Below, in pieces: positions 19,572 to 26,859 of a DNA stretch of 64,000 nucleotides. This stretch comes from an uncultured Saprospiraceae bacterium (lineage in GTDB: Bacteria > Bacteroidota > Bacteroidia > Chitinophagales > Saprospiraceae). The stretch spans positions 1 through 64,000 of the forward strand of contig CAKZVK010000073.1 of NCBI GenBank assembly GCA_937921825.1. Direction: 5' to 3'. The notes beneath the pieces are model-generated. The model was not told the origin of the DNA. It searched no databases and saw only the letters and a list, made by a program, of their open reading frames with translations. The stretch's first letter is position 1; every line of letters begins with the position of its first letter. Position numbers and translations under genes: made by a program.

Positions 19572-19600
19572 ACGACACCAATTATATCAATTGGTGTCGT
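19572..19600. repeat. Inverted repeat ACGACACCAATT near the left end
   Basis: ACGACACCAATT (19572-19583) and AATTGGTGTCGT (19589-19600) are perfect 12-base arms with a 5-base spacer, 45 bases before the integrase start. The core ACGACACCA appears twice more near the right end (27189 and 27201), which suggests arm-type recombinase or excisionase binding sites. It could also be an operator for the integrase gene. No T run follows, so it is not a terminator. Confidence 0.6.
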
Positions 19601-19645
19601 ATAGGTTTAACTTTATAGTATCGAATTATAAAGTAAAACAAAGAT

Positions 19646-20968
19646 ATGCCAAAGGCGTCAACTATCCCAAAGGTTAGATTTAACCTCAAGGAGTACAAAG
19701 ACAAGGATGGAGAACAGCAAATATTAGCTGTATTCAGATACCCGCAGAAAGACCCTGAAAAGCCAAGAAGAAAGCTAACCTACTATACAGGCATTAAGGT
19801 AATTCCTAAATATTGGAAAAAGACAGAAGCCATAGAATCGGTGAATTATCCAAAAGGCCATCAAATAAACGTAGACATTGCTCTAATTAAAGCAACGATT
19901 CTATCGATCTATAAAGAGACGCCATACTTGGACACCTCAGAGTTTAGAAACGAAATAGCCTACAAGCTTGAAAGGAAAGCAAGACCCCAAGTAATTAAAT
20001 CAGATTACATATCATTCGAACAGGCTTTTGAAAAAGAGATCGCAATTAACAAAAAGAGAGTACAAGGAAAACAAGGGGGGCAGGTATGGAATCAGTTGTC
20101 GTATACTCTAAATAAGCTGAGAAAGTTCTGCAAGGAACAAAGTACAAATTTGTCCTATGAAGCTATCAACCATGAATTCAGACAAAACTTTATTGAATGG
20201 ATGGAAGAAAAGGGTAGAAGTCAGAATACGATTAGGAAAGAACTTGCTAAGATCAAAAAGATAATGACTTCTTACAGGAAGCACCACAACAACCCCATAA
20301 TAGACGATAAAAAATTCCTAGTGGACAAAGTGGTTACAACTAAGCATTACCCTACGCTAGACGAATTAAAGACTTTATTCAACCATAAATTTGAAGACAA
20401 AAAACACCGAGAAGTAATAGTGCTATATCTAGTTAGTGCTTTTGGTGGAGGCCTCAGAATTAGTGATGTATTAAGTCTTTCAGAAGAAAACCTTACTTCT
20501 ATAGATGGTGAAAACGTACTGCATGTATTCACATACAAAGGTAGAGACAGAAAAAATAATGAAGTATTTATTCCAATAACTCCACAGCTTCAAAGCCTTA
20601 TAGATGAATACAAATGGGAATTCCCTAAGTACGAAGAAGACGATATAAATGATACTTTGAAAGTTGCTTTTGAAGTTGCTGGACTCACAAGGGAAAAGCT
20701 TATGAAATCAGGGGTTAAGGGAAAAGAAAACGAACTAAGGAGGCTTTGCGATGTAGTCCATTTCCATACAGCCCGAAGTTCTTATATTGATTTCATGCTA
20801 AACATTATGGGAGTTCGTGCAGAGGACTTGCGTTTGATAACAGGCCAGACCCTCCAAACACTACTTCAATATGTAGATAGTGATGGTAGCCGTAATGCAG
20901 TTAAAGTAGGTGCGAAAATCAACAGTAAACTACAAGGTTTGAGAGTAGTTAAAAATGAGGCGATATGA
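19646..20968 (+). CDS. Tyrosine recombinase (site-specific integrase)
   Basis: The 440-residue protein has an Arm/SAM-like N-terminal half and a tyrosine-recombinase catalytic domain: Arg271 in GGGLRISDVLSL, His374-x-x-Arg377 in FHTARSSY, and the nucleophile Tyr409 in LLQYVD. The position usually held by His/Trp (GH motif) is Gln401 in TGQTLQ, a mild divergence. It should catalyse integration and excision between the 24-bp repeats. It is next to attL and transcribed inward. Its stop overlaps the next start in an ATGA junction, so the following gene is probably translationally coupled. Confidence 0.93.
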   Translation: MPKASTIPKVRFNLKEYKDKDGEQQILAVFRYPQKDPEKPRRKLTYYTGIKVIPKYWKKTEAIESVNYPKGHQINVDIALIKATILSIYKETPYLDTSEFRNEIAYKLERKARPQVIKSDYISFEQAFEKEIAINKKRVQGKQGGQVWNQLSYTLNKLRKFCKEQSTNLSYEAINHEFRQNFIEWMEEKGRSQNTIRKELAKIKKIMTSYRKHHNNPIIDDKKFLVDKVVTTKHYPTLDELKTLFNHKFEDKKHREVIVLYLVSAFGGGLRISDVLSLSEENLTSIDGENVLHVFTYKGRDRKNNEVFIPITPQLQSLIDEYKWEFPKYEEDDINDTLKVAFEVAGLTREKLMKSGVKGKENELRRLCDVVHFHTARSSYIDFMLNIMGVRAEDLRLITGQTLQTLLQYVDSDGSRNAVKVGAKINSKLQGLRVVKNEAI

Positions 20969-21630
20969 AAGCTTTAGAAAACTTAAGGAAAATAAGAAGT
21001 ATTGTTTTGGATATAATGGAATCCAATGAGTTGAACGCTGAAGCAGTCGAGGCTCGAAAGTGTATTTTCAAAAATTCCTATTCAGATGGTGCAATTGTCA
21101 GACATGATGCCTTATTGATGTCAGAACCTGAATTCAAACGATATAAGAAAGCTATAAATGTAATTGCTGAGGATACACTAAATGATATACAAAAGTATCT
21201 GTCTAATGAAGAAATAAGCAGAGACCAAGAAATCATTTTAGCATTAGGTGATTTTTACATGGTGCTAGGAGAATATCAGACCAACATAGATTTTTATGAA
21301 GCTAAGAAAGTTGTATTTAATGAAGACACAAATATTTGGACTTTATATTACTCCTCAATTGAGGACAATCTAACCTTCAAAGCAATTGAACTTTACTTTC
21401 AGCTAACTGCATCTAATAAAGATACCCCTAGCGTTAGTGACCTTATCGCTTATGGAGATTCAAATGGACTTAACGGTGAATCATTTAAATCAAAGTATTA
21501 TCAATTACTAAAAGAAAATCTTGGATCTAAGGCATACAAGAAGTATTTAAAACTACTCTCTAAAAAATTAAGCAAGTCTACTGGAAACAAAAAACAGATT
21601 GAATTGATTAACAGCTACTTACAGGACTAG
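20965..21630 (+). CDS. Unknown helical protein coupled to the integrase
   Basis: I do not recognise this 221-residue protein. It is charged and helical, without a signal peptide or membrane segment. The middle part, including FYMVLGEYQTNIDFYEAKKV, looks weakly TPR-like, and the C-terminus is lysine-rich. The ATG overlaps the integrase stop (ATGA), so it is expressed with the integrase and may assist recombination or regulation. That role is context only. Confidence 0.6.
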   Translation: MKALENLRKIRSIVLDIMESNELNAEAVEARKCIFKNSYSDGAIVRHDALLMSEPEFKRYKKAINVIAEDTLNDIQKYLSNEEISRDQEIILALGDFYMVLGEYQTNIDFYEAKKVVFNEDTNIWTLYYSSIEDNLTFKAIELYFQLTASNKDTPSVSDLIAYGDSNGLNGESFKSKYYQLLKENLGSKAYKKYLKLLSKKLSKSTGNKKQIELINSYLQD

Positions 21631-21685
21631 TAACTTTTAGTTAGAGTTACTAAATAGTTACTGGCTTTTATTCAAAATATCTTTG
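21629..21685 (+). promoter_or_regulatory. Candidate promoter with three AGTTACT-like repeats
   Basis: TATCTTTG at 21678-21685 matches the TAnnTTTG -7 consensus and lies 21 bases before the ATG at 21707. Just upstream are AGTAACT (21629-21635) and two AGTTACT copies (21645-21651, 21656-21662); the first is nearly inverted relative to the others. They could be repressor or excisionase sites controlling the replication operon. Nothing in the sequence identifies the binder. Confidence 0.4.
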
Positions 21686-21706
21686 ACATGAATAAAAATA
21701 TATTTT

Positions 21707-21949
21707 ATGTCAAATCCATTTCAAGTTTTAGACGACAGACTATCTCGGATAGAACATCTACTTCACAAAATCCGTGAAAAACAAATACTTACTAAGCATA
21801 AGTTAGCATTTTCCAAAAAGGAGTTTGCCGACAAAATAAATAAGTCTACATCTTTTGTAGACCAAGAAAGAAGAGCTGGTCGACTTGCATGGAAGCTCAA
21901 CGGAGGAACGGTTTCTATTCCTGCAACTGAATTAGAAAAATACATTTAG
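21707..21949 (+). CDS. Small helix-turn-helix protein, excisionase-like
   Basis: The 80-residue protein has an N-terminal coiled-coil stretch (VLDDRLSRIEHLLHKIREKQ). A MerR/Xis-like winged helix follows: FSKKEFADKINKSTSFVDQERRAGRLAWKLNGG, then a beta strand with an Ile-Pro pair and a C-terminal helix. Proteins of this layout in Bacteroidota integrative elements act as excisionases or as transcription regulators. It heads an apparent operon, with the next ATG directly after its TAG stop and a candidate -7 element 21 bases upstream. Confidence 0.65.
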   Translation: MSNPFQVLDDRLSRIEHLLHKIREKQILTKHKLAFSKKEFADKINKSTSFVDQERRAGRLAWKLNGGTVSIPATELEKYI

Positions 21950-22288
21950 ATGCAGTACGAAGGTAGAACACATAGTCCTAAGCATCCGAATAAGGAGATC
22001 AAGAATACATGCGCATATTTTAGGCAGTTAACAGAGGGTACTCAAGGCCGAAATTGTGATAAGCTCTATGAAGTAATCAAAAAATTCGGCCAGCCTGTCA
22101 CTCGAAAGATGGCCTCTAAGCTTACAGGGTTTGAAATAAACTGTATTACGCAGTACATCAAAATTCTAATCCTTGAAGGGAAGCTATTAGAATCTAAGGA
22201 GAAAATGAAATGCAAGGTCACCAAGAACCTAGCCCATTACCTGGAGCTTGCAGAAGTGAAACCTATTCAAACTGAGTTAGCAATATGA
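21950..22288 (+). CDS. Small winged-helix-like protein of the element
   Basis: The 112-residue protein starts immediately after the preceding stop codon. Its centre, KLYEVIKKFGQPVTRKMASKLTGFEINCITQYIKILILEGKLLES, reads as a winged helix-turn-helix. It is basic at the N-terminus and lacks export signals. The gene overlaps the next one by an ATGA junction. DNA binding, perhaps in replication control, is an inference from fold-like pattern and operon position. Confidence 0.55.
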   Translation: MQYEGRTHSPKHPNKEIKNTCAYFRQLTEGTQGRNCDKLYEVIKKFGQPVTRKMASKLTGFEINCITQYIKILILEGKLLESKEKMKCKVTKNLAHYLELAEVKPIQTELAI

Positions 22289-23001
22289 ATAAAGAAGTAA
22301 ATAGGAATTTCAAAGGGGTTTGGATACCCAAAGATGTTTGGTTAGATGTTAAACTGTCTTGGATAGAAAAATTGTTTTTGGTTGAAATTAATTCGCTTGA
22401 TGGAGATGACGGCTGTTATGCATCAAATGGTTATTTCTCCGAATTCTTTAAACTCTCAAAAGGCAGATGTACACAAATTATTCAGAGCCTCAACAGAAAG
22501 GAATATGTTTCTGTAGAGCATGAAAGAGAAGGTAAGGCAATCACTAAGAGGGTAGTTAGAATTCTAAACAAGGGGGTTAGAATATTAAACAGGGGTAGTA
22601 AGGATTCTAAACAGGGGTATTTAGAAAATGATGAAGGGAATAATACACTTACTAATAATACACTTACTAGTAATACATCTATAGTTATTGCTTATTTCAA
22701 AGAGGTGACAGGTAGGAATATTTCAAGCAAGGGGAAAACGACTCCTAAGATTGTCAAGGCACGGCTAAATGAGGGTCATACTGTTCAAGACTTAAAGGAT
22801 GTAATAGCGTTGAAGAATGCAGAATGGAAAGACAATGAAGAATTTAGAAAGTACATAAGACCAAGTACATTATTTAAACCTTCAAACTTTGAAAAATACA
22901 TGATAGAAGTTCTTGAGCGAAGAAGCAAAGGTGAATCAATGGAAGCAACAACCAAATTAAATAACGAATCAAAAAAAGATGACTGGGAGAACGACTATTA
23001 A
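22285..23001 (+). CDS. Phage-type replication protein, DnaD/replisome-organiser-like
   Basis: The 238-residue protein has an N-terminal winged helix (WLDVKLSWIEKLFLVEINSLDG, then SNGYFSEFFKLSKGRCTQIIQSLNRKEYVSVE). A low-complexity Asn/Thr linker follows at about residues 125-145. The C-terminal domain has the pattern IVIAYFKEVTGRN, RLNEGHTVQDLKDVIALKNAEWK and YIRPSTLFKPSNFEKYM. That last part matches the conserved phage C-terminal domain of replication initiators. It likely recruits the helicase loader encoded next, and the two genes overlap by 23 bases. Confidence 0.75.
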   Translation: MNKEVNRNFKGVWIPKDVWLDVKLSWIEKLFLVEINSLDGDDGCYASNGYFSEFFKLSKGRCTQIIQSLNRKEYVSVEHEREGKAITKRVVRILNKGVRILNRGSKDSKQGYLENDEGNNTLTNNTLTSNTSIVIAYFKEVTGRNISSKGKTTPKIVKARLNEGHTVQDLKDVIALKNAEWKDNEEFRKYIRPSTLFKPSNFEKYMIEVLERRSKGESMEATTKLNNESKKDDWENDY

Positions 23002-23764
23002 TCACTCAGAATATGACAGCTCTAATATTGACTACCTAATGGAGCAAGTAAGCAGGGATGAACATGATAATCCTGTGACTACAGAGCGAGAAGAAACTCC
23101 CAAAAAAGTGAATCCATTTGACAGGGTTGTAGTCAAACTGGAAAGAAAAAAATCAGAATTAAAAACACCAAAAGGACTAAAGCCTGAGCGAGCATTCAAA
23201 GAATTTGATAGGATACATCAACAACTGGTAGGAGTAAAGCCAAAGCTAAATACTAAAACTAAAAAGACTATTGAAAGCTTAGTCTTATACTTTATAAATC
23301 ATCCATCTAGCTCACTTGATTTACATAAGGGGATTTACCTGTATGGTCCAACTGGCACGGGCAAAACTTCAATTATGAAGGCCCTATATCAATTTGCGGA
23401 TGTAACTAATGTAAAGCGCTTCGAAATAGACACTACTACAGCTATAGTCAATAAGATTAGGTCTGGCGAAAGCTCTTATGTTATAGAAAATCATATAACT
23501 AAAAACCCTTGGGGTAAGTCAATAGCTACCTGCTTCGATGACTTGGGTATGGAAAGCGAACTAATGGTTTACGGCAACAAAATAAATCCTATGGCAGAGA
23601 TACTTTATGGTCGCTACGAGAATGAGTTGCTTACTCATGCTACAAGTAACCTCAAGCCAGAACGTATCAAAGATAAGTACGGCCAACGCATATACAGCCG
23701 CATCCATGAGATGTTCAACTTCATTCATGTGGAGGGTAAGGATCATAGAATAAATGCAGACTGA
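22979..23764 (+). CDS. DnaC/IstB-like helicase-loader ATPase
   Basis: The 261-residue AAA+ protein has Walker A YGPTGTGKTS, Walker B CFDDLG, a sensor-1-like THATSNL and a putative arginine finger in YGQRIYSRIHEMFNFI. This is the DnaC/DnaI family pattern: a loader that places the replicative helicase at an origin. With the preceding DnaD-like protein it forms a two-gene replication module typical of phages and satellites. Its start overlaps the upstream gene. The 122 bases after its stop hold no supported gene. Confidence 0.85.
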   Translation: MTGRTTINHSEYDSSNIDYLMEQVSRDEHDNPVTTEREETPKKVNPFDRVVVKLERKKSELKTPKGLKPERAFKEFDRIHQQLVGVKPKLNTKTKKTIESLVLYFINHPSSSLDLHKGIYLYGPTGTGKTSIMKALYQFADVTNVKRFEIDTTTAIVNKIRSGESSYVIENHITKNPWGKSIATCFDDLGMESELMVYGNKINPMAEILYGRYENELLTHATSNLKPERIKDKYGQRIYSRIHEMFNFIHVEGKDHRINAD

Positions 23765-23886
23765 ATAAGGAAATAAATCTGAGTTAAAAAATTAAATGAC
23801 CATAAGGTGAGCAGTAAAGTGATAGAAGAAGTATTACAGAAATTGGCAGCATAGCAACTATTAAGCAACTAATCAAAACTAATAGA

Positions 23887-24291
23887 ATGGCAAAAGGTGA
23901 TTTTGGAGGCAAAAGGAACACAAACGGCTTCGATAAAAACAAGCATAATATCAATCGTAATGGAAGCAATCGCAAAGTATGGGCATCTATCAACAAAAGG
24001 CTAGAAGAAAGCGGTGTAGAGCCTGTAAAGAAGGAAACCTATTATGATACCGTTAGTAGAATAATGAACATGACAGAGGCGGAGCTTTCCGATTTGGAAA
24101 GTGATACTACAGTACCTCAATGGCTAAGATGGCTTATAAATGATTTGACTAATCAAAAGATAAGATCAAAGATAATGAGCGAGTACAGAGATTGGATGTT
24201 TGGTAGAGCTTCACAAAGAATAGAAAGTACTGAAATACAAATGCCAGTGGTTAGGATAATCAATCCAACCAATGAAGGAATCGAAGAATGA
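23887..24291 (+). CDS. Small-terminase-like protein
   Basis: The 134-residue protein has a basic, Gly/Asn-rich N-terminus (GGKRNTNGFDKNKHNINRNG). A helical region follows with the layout seen in small terminase-like (DUF5681-type) proteins of Bacteroidota phages: MTEAELSDLESDTTVPQWLRWLINDLTN, then MFGRASQRIES and a short C-terminal beta stretch. Small terminase subunits recognise packaging sites. No large terminase is present in the element. Similarity is judged by eye, so the call is tentative. A set of DNA repeats follows directly. Confidence 0.4.
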   Translation: MAKGDFGGKRNTNGFDKNKHNINRNGSNRKVWASINKRLEESGVEPVKKETYYDTVSRIMNMTEAELSDLESDTTVPQWLRWLINDLTNQKIRSKIMSEYRDWMFGRASQRIESTEIQMPVVRIINPTNEGIEE

Positions 24292-24295
24292 ATTA

Positions 24296-24519
24296 AGAGG
24301 TCTTTACGTGTGCGGAACAAATACAAACAGTTTGCACCATGAAGATTTTTTGGGGGTCATAACAGATTGGGTAAATCCCGATTTTTTAGAAGTCTGACTT
24401 TGTCAACTAATGACAAAGTCAATACTAGCATGGGGGTAGTCGCAAGTCCCGATTTTTTAGAAGTCCTTACACGTGGGGGGGGGACTCGTAAGGAAGGTTT
24501 TTTAGAAGTCTTATACGTG
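24296..24519 (+). repeat. Array of hairpin + TTTTTTAGAAGTC + YTTAYACGTG repeats
   Basis: TTTTTTAGAAGTC occurs exactly at 24382-24394, 24453-24465 and 24498-24510, with a degenerate copy TTTTTTGGGGGTC at 24346-24358. The last two exact copies are followed by CTTACACGTG (24466-24475) and TTATACGTG (24511-24519). AGAGGTC plus TTTACGTG stands at 24296-24310. Two exact copies are preceded by a different small hairpin: ATTGGG/CCCGAT before the first and TCCTTAC/GTAAGGA before the third. It occupies the whole gap behind the terminase-like gene. It may be a packaging site, origin iterons or stacked terminators. Confidence 0.6.
24395..24421. repeat. Perfect 11-bp inverted repeat TGACTTTGTCA
   Basis: TGACTTTGTCA (24395-24405) pairs with TGACAAAGTCA (24411-24421) across a 5-base spacer. 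It lies between the first two TTTTTTAGAAGTC copies and has no T run of its own. An operator, origin hairpin or packaging-site element are all possible. Confidence 0.55.
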
Positions 24520-24534
24520 CGCAAGAAGATGCGG

Positions 24535-24762
24535 TTATAGAAGCTCGTCCAGCTCTTTTGTTGCCTTATAGGTACATTCTTCTTCTATGCCAAACAACTC
24601 AAAGAGTGAACTAATGGCGTTTGATTTTAAGCTGCTTGGATCATCAGTAAATCTTTTTTTCGTCTGTCTGAATCTATTGTAGTTGTCTAGTCCTACAATA
24701 GAGGGCTTTAGATTATCAAAGCAATACTGTAAAGCTTTCGCTTTTGATGTAAATTTCTTCAT
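24535..24762 (-). CDS. Small basic protein, possible element regulator
   Basis: The 75-residue product begins MKKFTSKAKALQYCFDNLKPS and is rich in Lys and Arg, with two or three predicted helices. I do not recognise a family. It is the only minus-strand gene in the left and central part of the element, and it is transcribed divergently from the WYL_2 gene across a region with three matching inverted repeats. The position suits a repressor that controls its own promoter and the neighbour's. This is context, not motif evidence. Confidence 0.5.
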   Translation of the reverse strand: MKKFTSKAKALQYCFDNLKPSIVGLDNYNRFRQTKKRFTDDPSSLKSNAISSLFELFGIEEECTYKATKELDELL

Positions 24763-24773
24763 GCTTCAAATAT

Positions 24774-24848
24774 AGTATAAAAAATATACTTGTTTATTTG
24801 GAATAGTATAAATATCATACTATTATTGTAGTATAAAAATAATACTAC
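24774..24848. promoter_or_regulatory. Divergent control region with three AGTAT-N7-ATACT inverted repeats
   Basis: Three inverted repeats lie between divergent genes. AGTATA/TATACT spans 24774-24790 with a 5-base spacer. AATAGTAT/ATACTATT spans 24802-24824 with a 7-base spacer. GTAGTAT/ATACTAC spans 24828-24848 with a 7-base spacer. The third ends one base before the ATG at 24850 and so covers the ribosome-binding region. Repeated identical half-sites point to one dimeric repressor that bends or blocks both promoters. Confidence 0.65.
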
Positions 24849-24849
24849 C

Positions 24850-25422
24850 ATGAATAACACGACCAACATCAACGAACTAGCAAAGACCTTAAATTCTGAC
24901 TTTATTTTTTATTACGAAATGAAAAATGGTAAGCAGTACAGTATTGGAAGTCGTCAAGAGTCACAGATTAAAGCTGAACTGGACCAACTTAGCCAAGATC
25001 AGCTAATTGAGCTTAAGAGCTTGCTTACTGTAGATATCGAGCTAGTCACTAGGTATTTTTTACACTTCGTTGATCTACCTGAATCAATTGAAAATGCACC
25101 GTCTAAAATGTCCACAATCTTTTCTAATGCTTGGTACTACATGAAGAAAGGAATCTATGCAACATTCTCTGAATGTCTTAAAGCTTCATGGAGAGCATAC
25201 AAGACAGTTAAAGCCCTAAAGAATGGAATCGTATCATTTAGCTATAGAAAGGCCACAGGAGCTATTAGAACGGCTACAGGCACTTTAAACGGCTCTTTGT
25301 ATGCTTTCACAGGCAAAGGGGTAAGAACAGAATCTAAGCCCGATGCAATCAAGTACTATGATACTGAGAAAGACGGGTGGAGAATGTTTAGAATAGAAAG
25401 ACTTTTACAAGTGGCTGCATAG
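24850..25422 (+). CDS. WYL_2-like (DUF2693) SH3-fold protein
   Basis: The 190-residue protein has an uncharacterised N-terminal half. The C-terminal half matches the WYL_2/DUF2693 pattern of Bacteroidota: FSECLKASWRAYKTVKAL, GIVSFSYRKATGAIRTATGTL, then IKYYDTEKDGWRMFRIERLL. This Sm-like SH3 beta-barrel is common in phages and mobile elements, and its function is not established. It is the first gene rightward from the operator cluster and is followed 31 bases later by another unknown gene, so the two likely form one regulated unit. Confidence 0.65.
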   Translation: MNNTTNINELAKTLNSDFIFYYEMKNGKQYSIGSRQESQIKAELDQLSQDQLIELKSLLTVDIELVTRYFLHFVDLPESIENAPSKMSTIFSNAWYYMKKGIYATFSECLKASWRAYKTVKALKNGIVSFSYRKATGAIRTATGTLNGSLYAFTGKGVRTESKPDAIKYYDTEKDGWRMFRIERLLQVAA

Positions 25423-25453
25423 TCACTTTTTCATAAATCACAAATCAAAAGAA

Positions 25454-26023
25454 ATGGATATTAAACTTACTGAACTACAAGACCTTTATAATCAATCTTC
25501 AATCATCTTTGACAAACTAGAAGATGAAGTATATTCTCTCTCTGAGAAGATTTACAACAGGATAGTTTCTATACTCAAAGACCCTCACAGCTACAAGGGC
25601 AAAGGTGACGCAGGACCTTCAATAGTAGGACTGATGAACGCAATGGTAAAGTATGTTTTAGGTGATGATAAATTTGATACTGACAACTGTTATATCGTTA
25701 GTGACATAATCCATTATTTAGTTATTGATGGTGAACAGCATTTTAAGAGTAAAGCAAACTTTCCTGACTTTGCAAATAGGTTGACATGGTTACAACATGA
25801 TGCAGGGGTTACAGCTTTACAGGTTGAAGCAGAAAAGGAAATGAGAACCTTGCTTACAATCTTAACTAGCTTAAACACAATCATATCAGAAAATCATCTG
25901 TATGCTGCACATAGAGAGAATGACAAACTACTACCACCAAGATCAGGGCATGGATGTATAAGTAGAACTAAGAACGGTAAAGGGCTTACAGAAAGCGAAT
26001 GGAGTAAGTACGAAGCTGCATAA
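25454..26023 (+). CDS. Unknown protein of the element
   Basis: I do not recognise this 189-residue soluble protein. It starts with a helical, possibly coiled-coil segment (LTELQDLYNQSSIIFDKLEDEVYSLSEKIYNRIVSIL). The middle part is mixed alpha/beta, and the chain ends in a short charged tail with ISRTKNGKGLTESEW. No signal peptide, membrane segment or catalytic motif is evident. A terminator follows, closing the rightward unit that starts at 24850. Confidence 0.6.
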   Translation: MDIKLTELQDLYNQSSIIFDKLEDEVYSLSEKIYNRIVSILKDPHSYKGKGDAGPSIVGLMNAMVKYVLGDDKFDTDNCYIVSDIIHYLVIDGEQHFKSKANFPDFANRLTWLQHDAGVTALQVEAEKEMRTLLTILTSLNTIISENHLYAAHRENDKLLPPRSGHGCISRTKNGKGLTESEWSKYEAA

Positions 26024-26058
26024 AGAATATATTTTGTTAATGGCATTGTAGTATGATT

Positions 26059-26088
26059 AGCCTCTAGATTGATTCTAGGGGCTTCTTT
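26059..26088 (+). terminator. Intrinsic terminator closing the WYL_2 unit
   Basis: AGCCTCTAGA (26059-26068) pairs with TCTAGGGGCT (26074-26083), one G-T pair, across a 5-base loop and is followed by TCTTTGT. It lies between the plus-strand unit and the convergent lipoprotein gene. Confidence 0.75.
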
Positions 26089-26100
26089 GTATTAATAAGT

Positions 26101-26562
26101 CTACCACTCCGCATTAGATGAATCGGTTATGTATCTTCTAAAGGAATCGAAAAGCACGTCCCAAGATTTGTGAAGATATTCTAACTTGGTGTTTGTGTTT
26201 ATCGCTTGGTAATCATATTTGCTTCCTGTACTCCTAGCAGTTGGGCTTTTAGAGGTAATTCTAACTTTGTCATCCTTTATATCTACCATGATAACACTTC
26301 TGAAATTATAGTACTGTGTCACATCAACATATTTTCCAGAAACGCTTCCGCTTTCCTTGTCAGAAAATTGAATAACACTTTCAGCATCCGTAAAAGACTC
26401 CACAAACCAGTTATTTGCTCTCACATAAAGATCATCTTGTTTCCCTTGCGTTGAAATAACTTCTGTTCTAGTAAGCTGATCCTCTGTGAAAACTTTATAA
26501 GAGACACAACTTGAAGAAAGTAGTAATATAAAAGCTGGAATAATTAGTTTAAGATGTTCCAT
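26101..26562 (-). CDS. DUF4468-like lipoprotein
   Basis: The 153-residue protein has a lipoprotein signal with lipobox LSSSC (Cys19 region, MEHLKLIIPAFILLLSSSC). The body matches the DUF4468 TBP-like pattern: KQDDLYVRANNWFVESF, DAESVIQFSDKESGSVSGKY, then YYNFRSVIMVDIKDDKVRI. It should be anchored in the envelope; the function of the family is unknown. It is convergent with the preceding unit and is cargo of the element rather than a core mobility gene. Confidence 0.7.
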   Translation of the reverse strand: MEHLKLIIPAFILLLSSSCVSYKVFTEDQLTRTEVISTQGKQDDLYVRANNWFVESFTDAESVIQFSDKESGSVSGKYVDVTQYYNFRSVIMVDIKDDKVRITSKSPTARSTGSKYDYQAINTNTKLEYLHKSWDVLFDSFRRYITDSSNAEW

Positions 26563-26616
26563 AAAGTGATAATTTATTAAGTTTATCTAATATACACTTT
26601 CAGATCATTTTTCAGA

Positions 26617-26859
26617 ATGTGGTCAACACAATATTATAATGCAGCCGACATAGATACTCAAGCTACAGCGTTATGGGATGGGGCTTCATTTGTGGGCTAC
26701 TATCCAAATGAAGAAGGTAAGACAGTAGGCTTGTATTCTTTGGATACCTTCTATGTCGAATTAGTCTTTGATAACTTCCACAATGAAATTAAGAGGCTTA
26801 CAGCTATAACGGTAGATGATGCAGTAGATAAGTATTTAACCCAGTTGCAGGTAGAATGA
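26617..26859 (+). CDS. Small unknown protein, element cargo
   Basis: The 80-residue protein begins MWSTQYYNAADIDTQATALWDGASFVGYY and is acidic and soluble. No family is recognised. Its stop overlaps the next start (ATGA at 26856), so it is translated together with the sorting-domain miniprotein, which supports it being a real gene. Confidence 0.5.
   Translation: MWSTQYYNAADIDTQATALWDGASFVGYYPNEEGKTVGLYSLDTFYVELVFDNFHNEIKRLTAITVDDAVDKYLTQLQVE

Noticed and set aside
23765-23886. Tiny GTG-started ORF between the DnaC-like and terminase-like genes
   Set aside because: Only about 15 codons, with no supporting motif or ribosome-binding site.
24382-24510. Possible CRISPR array
   Set aside because: Only three 13-base repeats with uneven spacing (71 and 45 bases), and no cas genes nearby.
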